A stretch of 22,556 nt of DNA from assembly GCA_001275005.1 (NCBI GenBank), contig JWZX01003166.1, forward strand, positions 1 to 22,556, given 5' to 3'. The notes beneath the pieces were generated by a model. That model saw nothing but the letters and a program-made list of their open reading frames with translations, did no database searches and was not told where the DNA came from. The position numbers and the translations under genes were made by a program. This DNA is from Chrysochromulina tobinii. Taxonomy: Eukaryota; Haptophyta; Prymnesiales; Chrysochromulinaceae. Every line of letters begins with the position of its first letter. The first letter of the stretch is position 1. Of this stretch, positions 1 through 8,822 are shown piece by piece.

Positions 1-116
1 TTTGGCGGCTCCCCGCCGTGTGCGCCCGTAGCGGCGCGCTCCTGTCGTTGGTGTCCATACACTCTTGGAGCTAAGGCTCAGCACACGTTTGGTCTGTGCG
101 TGTTGGTGTGTTGTGA

Positions 117-259
117 ATGAATGAGCTCGTGATTGTCCTCCACGCACGAGAGCCCATGCCGAAAGCGAAGCGCCAACGGGACGAAGACGACGAGGCGGAC
201 GACGAGGAGGAGGAGGCGAGCTTTGGCGACGACGACAGTGACGACGATGACAGCGACGA

Positions 260-297
<38 letters not shown>

Positions 298-1087
298 ACC
301 ACGACGACGACGACGACGACGACGACTTTGGCGGCAGGAAGCCATCCGTGAACGCCCGGCTGCGGCGCATGAAGACCACCTACCCTGCCGACCGCGAGCG
401 CACGCTCGAGTGGGCGCTCACGCGCGCCGGGGAGGCTGAGGAAGCCCTCGGCAAGGAGCAGTATGCTCTCGCCGACCTCGAGCAGCCGGCGAGCCTCACC
501 TGCACTCTGAAAGGCTACCAGCTCGATGGTTTACGCTGGCTCGCTGCGCTGCACGCGTGCGGGCGCAGCGGCATTCTCGCCGACGAGATGGGCCTCGGGA
601 AAACCGCGCAAGCGATTGCCATGCTCGCACTGCTGCGCTCGCGCGGCGTGAGCGGCCCCTTCCTGGTGATCGCGCCGCTCTCGACCCTCTCGGGCTGGCT
701 CGAGCAGCTGCGCAGCTTCTGCCCGAGCTTGCATGTGGCCATGTACACGGGCTCGGCGACCGAGCGCGCGGCCGTACGGCGCGGGCCGCTCAGCGCCTCG
801 AGCGTGTTGCTCGCCTCGTACGAACCGGTGCTCGCCGACGCACCGGCGCTTGTGGCGAGCTGCCGATTCGGATACGCGGTGCTCGACGAGGCGCACCGAC
901 TCAAGTCGCGCGCGTCGGCCGTGTACCGGTGCCTGCTCGACGAGCTGAAGCTGGGCGCGGTGCCGCGGCTCCTCCTCACCGGCACGCCTCTCCAGAACCG
1001 CGCGGATGAGCTCTTTTCCCTCCTTCACTTTTGTGCCCCCGACCTCTTCGACGACGCCGAAGGCTTCTCTCGATGGGCCGCGAGGGA

Positions 1088-1121
<34 letters not shown>

Positions 1122-3735
1122 TCGGCGTCGAGCGTGCAGGCGGCCGGCGCGCGGTCCACCGCTGCGGATGACGACGCCACCGCGGGGGGCAGCGCCTCGG
1201 GGGGGCGTTCCTCCGCCACCGCCGCCGACGCAGCGCCTTTGGCGCCCGTTCATGCTGCGAAGGCTCAAGGCGGAGCACCTGCACCTGCCACCCAAGCGGG
1301 AGGTGACGATCCGCGTACCGATGACGAGCCTGCAGCGCCACTGGTACCGTGCCGTGCTCGAGAAGAACCGGCGCGCCCTCGGGGGCGGCGCGAACGCGCG
1401 CAGCCTCGTCAACGTGCTCGCGGCGCTGCGCAAGTGCTGCAACCATCCCTACCTCTTCGAGGGGGTCGAGCCCGAGCCCTTCGTAGAAGGCGAGCACCTG
1501 GTGCATGCGGCAGCCAAGCTGCGCATGCTCGACCGGCTGCTCGTGCGCCTCTGGACGCGCGGCGCGCGCGTGCTGCTCTTCTCGCAGTCGACGATGATGC
1601 TTGACGTGCTGCAGGACTATTTACACCTACGGCGCTGGGCCTATGAACGTCTCGACGGCTCAGCGCGGGCCGAGGAGCGTTGGGCCGCCGTTGCCGCCTT
1701 CTCGGGGCCTGTGAGTGGTGGCGCCGGCGGTGGCAGTCGCGCTGGCGGTGGCGGTCCCGGACGCGAGACAGAGCCGTTCGTCTTCCTGCTCTCGACGCGC
1801 GCGGGCGGCTTAGGGCTCAACCTGGTCGCGGCGAACACGGTCATCTTCTACGACCACGACTGGAACCCGCAGGCGGACGCGCAGGCGACCGACCGCGTGC
1901 ACCGGCTGGGCCAGACGCGGCCAGTGCTCGTCGTACGCCTCGTGTGCGCAGGCACCGTCGAAGAAGTGATCCTCCGACGGGCCCACGCCAAGTTGCTCGT
2001 GTCACGAGGTTTGCTCGCCGAGCACGCCGCCGACCTCGATGTGCCGGTTCCGTCTGCAGCGGGGAGCGGCGCCGGCGCGGGGCGTAGCGCTGGCGTGGGC
2101 GTCTCTGCCGCGGGCACGCCGTCGCAAGCGGCCGCGGCGGAGGCGATCCGATTTGGGCTGGCGAGCCTCTGTAACACCCCGGAGGGCGGCGGCACTAGCG
2201 GTCGCAGCAGCGTCGGCGGCGACACCGACGCGGCCGAAGGCCCCTCAGACGCTGCTATCGAGGCGCTTCTCGACGGCGTCGTCTCGGGCGGCGTCGTCTC
2301 GGGCGGCGGCGGCTCGGGCGGCGGCGGCTCGGGCGGCGGCGGCTCGGGCGGCGGCGTCGGATCGAGTGGATTGAGCAGCGTCGTCTCGGTCGGCGCCGCA
2401 GCGGACGGCGACATCGCTGACGCCGGCGCCGGCGCCGGCGTGGCCGACTCGATTTACATTTTCGATGGCGTCGACTTCGCGGCGAAGCAGGCAGGTGCTG
2501 CCCAGCGCGCTGCTGACGATGAGGCCGCCTTCTCCGCCTTTGTACAGCGCCCAGCTGGCACCAGCGGCGGCGCCTCAGGGATGGGCAGCGCGCCCGACGC
2601 TCTCACGTCCTTATGTGGGCGTGGCCGTCGGAATCGCGATCCGATGAATGAGGAGGAGTCGGCTGCTGAGCTTGCGCGTCTGGCGGCGGCGGCGGCCGCG
2701 GCCGAGGCGGCCAAGAAAGAGAAGTCAGAGGCGCGCAAGAGGGAGCGATGGCGGAAGGCGGGCTACACATCCCTCGCGCTGCGCGACGCGACGGGCCAGC
2801 TGCCGCCCGCACCACCGCCCGCAGCGGCACCGGCGGCCGCAGCAGCGCCGCGCGGCTTGGGTGGCAAGGCGGTGGCGGGCCGTACCAAGGCGGCGCTCAA
2901 GACGGCGCGTGGCGCGTCGGCCTGGGATGGCTCCGACACGGAGGATGACGAAGCCGGGGCTGCCGTGACCGCCGGTGCCGGCGCGGCTGTGCTACGCGCG
3001 CAAGGCGAGGCTCGTGAGGAAGAGGAGGAGGGCGAGGAGGAGGAGGAGGGGGGCGAGGAGGAGGAAGGCGACGTACTAGGCGGCGACGGTAGCGGCACTG
3101 GAGGCGGCGCTTGGGACGGCGCTGCCGGCCGAGGCCGGCGCGCGACTATCAGCTTCATGGTGGGCGACGCGATGACGGGCGCCTCGCCCTTTGCGGCCGA
3201 TCACCGATCCGACGCGCCGTCCCAAGCGCTCGGCGCGCCGTCCCAAGCGCTCGGCGCGCCGTCCCAAGCGCTCGGCGCGCCGTCACCCAGCGGATCTGCC
3301 TCCGCACCGCCTCGGGTGGTCGTCGCGTGGGTGGACACGAGCGGCCGTTGGCCATCGCGCGGCTTCTTCCGCTCGATCTCGGCGGTGAGCGATGCGCCAC
3401 AGGCCGCATACGAGGCCGCTCATGCACAGGGCGACCTGGAACTTGGAGATGCGCATCTCGTCGACTGCTCGAGCGCAGCGACGCCCGGGCTGCACGTGTG
3501 CCTGCTCGTCGTGCTCCATCGCGACAAGCGCGTCGCCTACGGCACGCCGCCGTCGCTGGACACGGTTGCGCTCGACACGGCGCTGCGCCGCCTCGCGACG
3601 GCTGCACGGCGGTGCGCTGCGACGGTGCACTCCCCGCGCCTCTCCGCCAATGGCAGCTCATGGTACGCTGTCGAGCGGCTGCTGCGCAAGAACATGCGCG
3701 GCGTGCCCACGTCCATCTACTACTTCAAGCGCTGA
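117..3735 (+). CDS. CHD1L: ALC1/CHD1L-type SNF2 chromatin remodeller with C-terminal macro domain
   Basis: ATP-driven nucleosome remodeller. In animals the C-terminal macro domain binds poly(ADP-ribose) at DNA damage and otherwise restrains the ATPase. The product is read as 117-1133 joined to 1234-3735 (about 1172 residues). Visible in order: an acidic Asp/Glu/Gly-rich N-terminus; Walker A DEMGLGKT (about residues 156-163); DEAH box (257-260); LLLTGTPLQNR (about 288); then, after a frame change, WRPFMLRRLKAE, RKCCNHPYLFEGVEPEPF, LLSTRAGGLGLNL and DRVHRLGQ (about 558). A long low-complexity linker follows. The last ~140 residues carry VVVAWVDTSGRW and end in SSWYAVERLLRKNMRGVPTS plus IYYF, matching the ALC1 macro domain, so orthology is strong. 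Human ALC1 is shorter (about 900 residues); the excess is mostly the linker. The start is uncertain: ATG 117 or in-frame ATG 156 (MPKAKRQR), neither in a strong context. Confidence 0.9.
260..327 (+). repeat. In-frame GGC then GAC triplet tract
   Basis: A run of GGC triplets passes into a run of GAC triplets (one CAC interruption), coding for poly-Gly then poly-Asp in the CHD1L N-terminus. Such tracts are prone to length change and recur in this window. Confidence 0.85.
1134..1233 (+). other. Probable intron in the CHD1L gene (100 nt)
   Basis: The ATPase part is in one frame up to about 1080 and the rest of the helicase is in another from about 1234, so something must join them. GT at 1134 (GTGCAG) and CAG ending at 1233 give a 100-nt GT-AG intron. 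This restores the frame exactly, joining ...SASS to RLWRPFMLRR where ALC1 proteins have LLQPFLLRR. The donor is not a strong consensus and both frames stay open here, so a nearby alternative site or a one-base indel in the GCC repeat is possible. Confidence 0.55.
2280..2358 (+). repeat. 15-nt tandem repeat coding for a GGGGS-type linker
   Basis: A 15-nt unit (ggcggcggctcgggc) is repeated about four times, with degenerate copies on the left side, inside the CHD1L linker. It codes for SGGGG units, a natural flexible segment between the helicase core and the macro domain. Confidence 0.85.
3214..3284 (+). repeat. 21-nt tandem repeat, three full copies, coding for APSQALG
   Basis: Three identical 21-nt units at 3214-3234, 3235-3255 and 3256-3276, followed by a partial copy, code for APSQALG three times just before the CHD1L macro domain. 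Identity at third positions points to recent expansion. Confidence 0.9.
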
Positions 3736-3856
3736 GCACCGTTCCACACACAGATCACACAGATCGCGCCGCACGGATTCCGGCGCGTGTTCACGCCCCC
3801 CGCCGCTTCACATCACCGTTTCTCAGCGGAACAGCGTTAGTCTGTGCAGAAGAAAC

Positions 3857-3910
3857 ATGAAGGGGGGAGAAGGAGACGCTATTTTCGGAGAATATCGGGG
3901 AATTAAGTGA
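3857..3910 (+). other. Possible 17-codon upstream ORF before the RlmJ gene
   Basis: An ATG at 3857 opens a 17-codon frame (MKGGEGDAIFGEYRGIK) ending in TGA 44 nt before the RlmJ ATG. It would be a uORF if transcription starts upstream of it. Nothing else supports translation, and it may be chance. Confidence 0.2.
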
Positions 3911-3954
3911 CCCATATAGTTTGGGCGCCTAAAAAGGTAATTTGTGCCACGCCC

Positions 3955-4878
3955 ATGCGGACCAGCCACAGCCCTCTACCGCTCGACGACGGTCGACCCT
4001 CTCGACTCCCATCTTCAAAGTTGCGACTCGTGTACCAGCATGGGTTCCATGCTGGGTGCTTTCAGGACGTGATGAAGCACTCCGTGTTGGTGCTGCTACT
4101 TGCAAGGATGTGTGAAAAGCCGAGCCCCTTCATGTATGTGGAGACTCACGCAGGTGCTGGTCGCTACGACTTCGAGGCAGCCCTGCCTCAGGAAATCAGC
4201 GGAGGCATCAAACTGCTACAGTCCGATTACTGTACCACGGTTCCACCAGAAGCCAGCACGCTACTCGGGCTCCTCGATCACTTCGCTGAGGGCTCCAAGC
4301 AGTACTATCCCGGTTCGCCCCTGGTTGCCGTGTCACAGTGTCGGCCACAGGACACCGTCGTCTTATGCGAGTTCGCTGCGGACCAGCACGAGCTCCTCAC
4401 ATCCGTCATGGCCGAGGTAGCCCGAGTCCATCAGAACTTGCCAACCATCAAGATCCATCTCGCCGACGGGTACAAGGCACTGCAGCAGAAGAGGGGCGTA
4501 GCGACGCCGGAGCGACGCGGCCTGGTCTTTGTGGATCCACCCTACTCATATGGTTCCGACACGCAGCGCGCTGTCGCTCTTGCTGTGCACCTGCGTGTGA
4601 ACTGGCGCAGCGCACGCTTCTGCCTCTGGTACCCAGCAACGCGAGCGCACAGCAAAGTCGTCGACTCCTTTCGGGGGGCGAGCTTGGGTGCATGCCTCGC
4701 CGCCGAACTCTTCCGAGGCGGCGAGGACGGTAAGGGCACGGGTATGCTCCTAGTCCAGCCGCCTTTCGGGATCGAGGTGGAGCTGCGAGAGCTCTTGAAC
4801 GGTCTGGCACGATCGTTGCGCCGGGAGGGCGAAGAATCTCTAGAAGTGCGGGTCCGTTGGGTGTCGTCGGAAGAGTGA
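3955..4878 (+). CDS. rlmJ: RlmJ-family 23S-type rRNA adenine-N6 methyltransferase
   Basis: SAM-dependent methyltransferase. The E. coli member makes m6A2030 in 23S rRNA. The 307-residue product carries the family signature: YQHGFHAGCFQDVMKH (27-42), SAM-binding THAGAGRY (64-71), YYPGSPL (117-123), ADGY (170-173), catalytic DPPY (194-197), LWYP (224-227) and GTGMLLVQPPF near the end. E. coli RlmJ has 280 residues; the extra is mainly a ~26-residue N-terminus with few acidic residues that could include an organelle-targeting sequence, not proven. ATG 3955 is chosen; a GTG at 3907 lies in the same frame but is an unlikely eukaryotic start. The family is mainly bacterial, so the gene was probably acquired from a bacterium or endosymbiont, and the likely substrate is organellar rRNA (inference). 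Its base composition looks less extreme than the remodeller next to it. It converges on the gene at 5052-8822. Confidence 0.9.
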   Translation: MRTSHSPLPLDDGRPSRLPSSKLRLVYQHGFHAGCFQDVMKHSVLVLLLARMCEKPSPFMYVETHAGAGRYDFEAALPQEISGGIKLLQSDYCTTVPPEASTLLGLLDHFAEGSKQYYPGSPLVAVSQCRPQDTVVLCEFAADQHELLTSVMAEVARVHQNLPTIKIHLADGYKALQQKRGVATPERRGLVFVDPPYSYGSDTQRAVALAVHLRVNWRSARFCLWYPATRAHSKVVDSFRGASLGACLAAELFRGGEDGKGTGMLLVQPPFGIEVELRELLNGLARSLRREGEESLEVRVRWVSSEE

Positions 4879-5051
4879 CACGCTGCTGCTTCCGTGGGCC
4901 GGGTGAAAAGATGAGAAGCTCTTCGAGTAGTTTGAATGGGTCTTTCTTATGCGGCAAATAATGCGAGTCTCTATTACGAAGAATATGAGGTGAGCGGCGC
5001 CACGTTGGTTTATGTCTGTGTGCACACATGTGTGGTGTGGATCTCTACGTC

Positions 5052-8000
5052 TTACAAGGTCTTTTGGCACTGGTTCTTGATGAAGGGCCTGGCCTTCTGC
5101 AACAACATATTATGTGCCGCCATGTTGAGGTCCTGGCTTGCGAGGCCCGTTCCGCCCGTCTTCATGTCGATGGCGAACACGATGATCTCGAAAAGGCGCG
5201 TGATGCACACGTTCATGGGCTGCTCGGGCTCTGCGCCCCAGCCCGGCGCGCGCTCGAGGAGCAGCCGCTTGTACCCCTCCTCGTCGGTCTTGCGCATGTT
5301 ATAAAAGAATGAACCCGCGTCCGTGTAGCCCGCGTCCTTCATCTCCTGCTCCGTCGGCAGCATCTTGAGTGCGGCGAGCCGGCACAGCGCCTCCATGAAC
5401 CCCTCAAAGGGCAAGCAGATCTCTTTGAAGTGGCCCCGCTCGGTCTGCTCGTTGGCAACGGCCATGCGCGACCACGAGAACGCGAGCATCACGTCGCGCT
5501 CCGAGCAGTCGGGCGCGAACAGGTCGCTGCCGCGGCAGAAGCCCCTCCAGTCGTTCACTTCGATGAGCGAGCGCCCCTTGAAGTCCATCGCGCCGAAGAG
5601 CAGCCGCAGGTCCGCCTCGAAACTCTTAAGCGCCAAGTCCGCATCGGGGTGGTAGCAGTGCGCCTTGCGGAACACATCGGGCCGGCGGAAGATGCGCGGC
5701 TGCAGCTCGAGCTTTGGCTGGAGATCCTGTTCGAGAAGCGCCTTGAGCGCCTCGGCGACGCTCTCCATCTGTCTCGTGAGCACGTACCGGTTGACGGCAA
5801 TGTTGAGGAGCGCCAAGATGAACTCGACGCGGTGCAGGCACTTCTTCTTGAGGTCATCGTGCTCGAAGAGAGTCGACGAGACCAACTTATCCATCTGCTT
5901 CAGTATGGCTTCGCTAGACATGGTGGTCTGCCTGGCGAGGCCGGGCCTGCCTGATGGGCGGTTCCCGGCTCCTGCATCGGCCTCTCCAGACACTAGGCCG
6001 ACCTCGGCGCCCTTCTGGGACGGCGACGCCCGCTTGCCGAGTGGATTGCGCTCCTTCTCAGTCTTCTTCATCTCTTTGTGCACCATCTCCGTCTTCGTGT
6101 CGACTGCAATGAAGAGCCGATCCATGTCGCTCTTCTTGCAGAATTTGGACTTGTTGTCGGCGATGCCGAGCTCGTCCACGAACGCCGACCATTCGTTCAG
6201 GTACAGGAAGTTGACCTCCGTGCCGCGACAGCAGTAGTAGTTGAAGACAAGGTTGATCGTCGTTCGATGCTTCGAGACGATCTTCTCGCACGCCGCACAC
6301 TTCGCCTCGAGCTCATCTGGCGAGTCATTGCGGCCGCCGATGATCTTCTCCGTCCCAAACATCATGACGCGCCCCCAGTCGTTGGCACAGCGCGTCACCT
6401 CGACCTCTTTGGTATCGAAATAGTCCTTAGAGTCGGCCCAAGCGGCACGAGGCGCCCACACAGATTTGGCCGTGTCGAACTTGCGCCTGCGCTTCTCGGA
6501 CGGATCGTCGCCGCCGCCACCACCACCGCCACCAGCAGCTCTGCGCGCCTCCCGTCGCTGCAGCTTGGCTGCCTCCTTTTCGGCTGCTTTCTCCTCCTTA
6601 GCGAGCTTCTTGGGCTTCGAAGCCCCTGCTGTAGGTCCAACTTCGGCCGACTCCTCCTCCTCGTCCTCCTCCTTAGGCTCCGGCTCCGCTACCGCCTTCC
6701 TCGGCACCACCTTCTTCTCCACCGGATTGGGCTTCTCAAAAACTGCGATCACCCCGCCCGATGGTGCGCCACCGCCACCGGCACCACCGCCGCCACCGCC
6801 ACCGCCACCGCCACCGCCGCCAACGGCAACGGCAACGGCAACGGCACCCCCACCGCCATTGCCACCACCACCGCCATTGCCACCACCGCCACCGCCAGCG
6901 GCAGCGGCACCCCCCCCGATTGCACCCACTGGCTTGCCGCCGCCCCCGCCACCGCCACCGCCACCGCCCTTGTCATTCGCCTTCTCTGCTGCTGACGACA
7001 CCACCTTGTTTGCTGGGGCTGCACCCGCTTTGGTTGAGGCCGCGCCTGCCTTGAGGGCCGTCACTGGGGCCTCTCCCTCCTCGGGCGCTGCCACCTCTGC
7101 CACTTCCGTCACTTCCGCCTCAATCTCCTCGGGCTCGGGCTCGGGCTCGGGCTCCGCTTCCTCCTCTTCCTCCTCCTCTGAAGACTCCTCCGAACTGCTC
7201 TCATACGAGTCGTCACTGAAGTACGAGCCGTCGCTCGTCGCGTCGCCGTGCGCAACGGGGCCTCGAAGCTCGCGAGGCTCGCGAGGGGATGACGAGCCCT
7301 GTATATCGTCCTCGACGGGCGCAATGTAGGGCGGCACGAAACGATGCGCTCGCACGCGCGCCACCGCGAGCTCAAACGCCATGGACGCACGACGGTCGTT
7401 CGAGAAGGGAAACTTGAGACGGGGTGAGGACGATCCTCGATGGCGCACGGGCATAAGCGAAGGCGACCTAATGGGCTCTGACCAGCCCTCTCGCTTCTCG
7501 CTGGACGTCGCGATCGTCGCTGCTCGTGTGCTGCTCTGCCCGTGACGCCCCCCGATGGCAGGGATGGCGAGTGCCCACTGGGGAGGCTTTGGGGCGACAA
7601 GGGAGAAGCAGGAGGGCTCTGACCAGCGCTGCACCAGCGCCAGCTTCGAGGCGGGCAGGCGGCTCTCAAGTGCGCGGCCGAGCCCTTGGTCGCGCTCTTG
7701 GCCTAGCGGCACGCCGCGCGCTAAAGCCCCCTCCGTGCGCGCAGCACCGAGTCTGAGGGCACGATCAATCGACGGGGACGAGACTTCGAGGAGAGGGGAG
7801 CTGCGTGAAAAGGAGAAGTCGGCGTGGGCACTGCCCATGCCCCTGGCACTGCCGTTGGGCGTCGAGACTATGTGAGCCTCCCAGCCGCCCGGGCTCGCGT
7901 ACAGCGCGTCGAGCGCCATGCATGGCTCGAGATCCCGTGGTAAGTCGCCTCCGAGGTGTGCTTGCACACAATTGAGCATGTAAGAGGCGCTATCGAAGAG

Positions 8001-8822
8001 CTCACGATGGCGCTCGTCGAAGGCGTCCGCCCGCTCAAGGAAGGGCTCAGGCAGGTGCCTGAACGTGGTAGAAGCGTCGCGTAAGGCCTCGGGAAGGCTC
8101 CTGGACGTCGGCGTCGGCGGCTCCGGCAGGAGCTTCCCGACCGCTGAAGCGGCTGCGGGGGCCTCGGCCTGGGAGCTGCTACCTTCATCGTAGGAGATGC
8201 TCTTTCGCGTCTTTGGGTGGGGCTCGGTGCTGCCATTTTGAGCCTGCCCTCCTTCTTCACCATCGACGGTGAGGAAGGAGGGCAGGCTCAAAGTGGAACA
8301 AGCACCCCCCTTCAAAAAGGAGGCGATCGAGCTCCGACGGCCCGACGCTTCCAATGCCTCTCGAAACTCGGCTCGGTCCCGAAGGTGAAAGTGTGGTGCA
8401 GGTCGTTCGAGGTGTTGCGTTGATGCTTGGCCCTTGGCATGAGCCGTCGTCCCTCGGTCGGTAATGATGGTATTCCCCACGAGCCGCGTTGGCATAACCT
8501 TCCACTCGCTCGTTCGCATTTCCAGGGAGTGCCCTTGCAGCCCGTGCAAGTGCCCATGAGAAGCCTTCTTGGCAATTGGGCCTTGCTGCATGGGCGAGGG
8601 TGCCCTAACGAGTTGCGGCATCGATTGCGAGGCCTCAAGCTTGATAGCCATGGGGTGGCGGTTGCTGCTGCCCACACCCGATGGATGGCGCCGCTTGTGG
8701 TGCATGAGGCGCTGCATGGATTGAATTTGGTGAGACCTCGTGAGCGCGGTGGACGGCCGCGGGTAGAGCAGAGCGTCCACATGATCTCGCGTTGGCGCAC
8801 CGGACCCAAAGAGAAGCACCAT
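5052..8822 (-). CDS. Large unnamed protein with two C-terminal EF-hand-like modules
   Basis: One uninterrupted frame of 1256 residues from the ATG at 8822. The frame stays open to 8933, but only with non-ATG starts. I cannot assign a function. The N-terminal part is basic and low in complexity (with PRPSTALTRSH), then comes a short helical segment (ERADAFDERHRELFDSASYM), an acidic Glu/Ser stretch (about 540-575) and a Gly-rich tract (about 618-685). The C-terminal ~480 residues look folded. Two related modules are visible: about 842-924 (NYYCCRGTEVNFLYLNEWSA...SDMDRLFIAVD) and about 1061-1156 (SLIEVNDWRGFC...RDVMLAFSW...LPFEGFMEALCRLA). This helix/Trp/helix pattern ending in FxEALxRLA is common in protist EF-hand-like axonemal and cytoskeletal proteins, but canonical Ca2+ loops are absent. 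A cytoskeletal or flagellar role is inference. Transcription would be leftward from the 8823-9194 region. Confidence 0.75.
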   Translation of the reverse strand: MVLLFGSGAPTRDHVDALLYPRPSTALTRSHQIQSMQRLMHHKRRHPSGVGSSNRHPMAIKLEASQSMPQLVRAPSPMQQGPIAKKASHGHLHGLQGHSLEMRTSEWKVMPTRLVGNTIITDRGTTAHAKGQASTQHLERPAPHFHLRDRAEFREALEASGRRSSIASFLKGGACSTLSLPSFLTVDGEEGGQAQNGSTEPHPKTRKSISYDEGSSSQAEAPAAASAVGKLLPEPPTPTSRSLPEALRDASTTFRHLPEPFLERADAFDERHRELFDSASYMLNCVQAHLGGDLPRDLEPCMALDALYASPGGWEAHIVSTPNGSARGMGSAHADFSFSRSSPLLEVSSPSIDRALRLGAARTEGALARGVPLGQERDQGLGRALESRLPASKLALVQRWSEPSCFSLVAPKPPQWALAIPAIGGRHGQSSTRAATIATSSEKREGWSEPIRSPSLMPVRHRGSSSPRLKFPFSNDRRASMAFELAVARVRAHRFVPPYIAPVEDDIQGSSSPREPRELRGPVAHGDATSDGSYFSDDSYESSSEESSEEEEEEEAEPEPEPEPEEIEAEVTEVAEVAAPEEGEAPVTALKAGAASTKAGAAPANKVVSSAAEKANDKGGGGGGGGGGGKPVGAIGGGAAAAGGGGGGNGGGGGNGGGGAVAVAVAVGGGGGGGGGGGGGAGGGGAPSGGVIAVFEKPNPVEKKVVPRKAVAEPEPKEEDEEEESAEVGPTAGASKPKKLAKEEKAAEKEAAKLQRREARRAAGGGGGGGGDDPSEKRRRKFDTAKSVWAPRAAWADSKDYFDTKEVEVTRCANDWGRVMMFGTEKIIGGRNDSPDELEAKCAACEKIVSKHRTTINLVFNYYCCRGTEVNFLYLNEWSAFVDELGIADNKSKFCKKSDMDRLFIAVDTKTEMVHKEMKKTEKERNPLGKRASPSQKGAEVGLVSGEADAGAGNRPSGRPGLARQTTMSSEAILKQMDKLVSSTLFEHDDLKKKCLHRVEFILALLNIAVNRYVLTRQMESVAEALKALLEQDLQPKLELQPRIFRRPDVFRKAHCYHPDADLALKSFEADLRLLFGAMDFKGRSLIEVNDWRGFCRGSDLFAPDCSERDVMLAFSWSRMAVANEQTERGHFKEICLPFEGFMEALCRLAALKMLPTEQEMKDAGYTDAGSFFYNMRKTDEEGYKRLLLERAPGWGAEPEQPMNVCITRLFEIIVFAIDMKTGGTGLASQDLNMAAHNMLLQKARPFIKNQCQKTL
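6768..6968 (-). repeat. GGN-rich tract coding for poly-Gly, with AVAVAVAV insert
   Basis: About 200 nt that read as GGN triplets on the coding (minus) strand, broken by a GTTGCC hexamer repeat coding for AVAVAVAV and by Asn- and Ala-containing spacers. In the mRNA this is a long run of GG doublets that could form G-quadruplexes. Confidence 0.8.
8237..8292. repeat. 56-nt near-perfect inverted repeat inside a coding region
   Basis: Arms 8237-8255 and 8274-8292 are exact 19-nt reverse complements. The central 18 nt extends the stem with one G-T wobble and five Watson-Crick pairs around a six-base loop (atcgac). It lies inside the gene at 5052-8822, so the mRNA could form a roughly 25-bp hairpin. 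Because it is palindromic, both strands code for nearly the same peptide (LSLPSF-FL/T-DGEEGGQAQ type). Confidence 0.95.

Noticed and set aside
1-116. Possible tail of another gene at the left edge
   Set aside because: Too short to judge. No clear conserved coding content was seen, so it is best taken as the 5' flank of CHD1L.
531-1442. Long antisense frames opposite the CHD1L gene, and similar ones opposite most other genes
   Set aside because: High GC keeps several frames open at once. None shows conserved motifs, while the sense frames do.
2280-2358. GGGGS repeats as a sign of engineered or vector DNA
   Set aside because: The 15-nt unit is imperfect at its edges, merges into Gly/Ser/Val-rich native codons, and lies in a gene full of other natural tandem repeats. 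No vector features are nearby.
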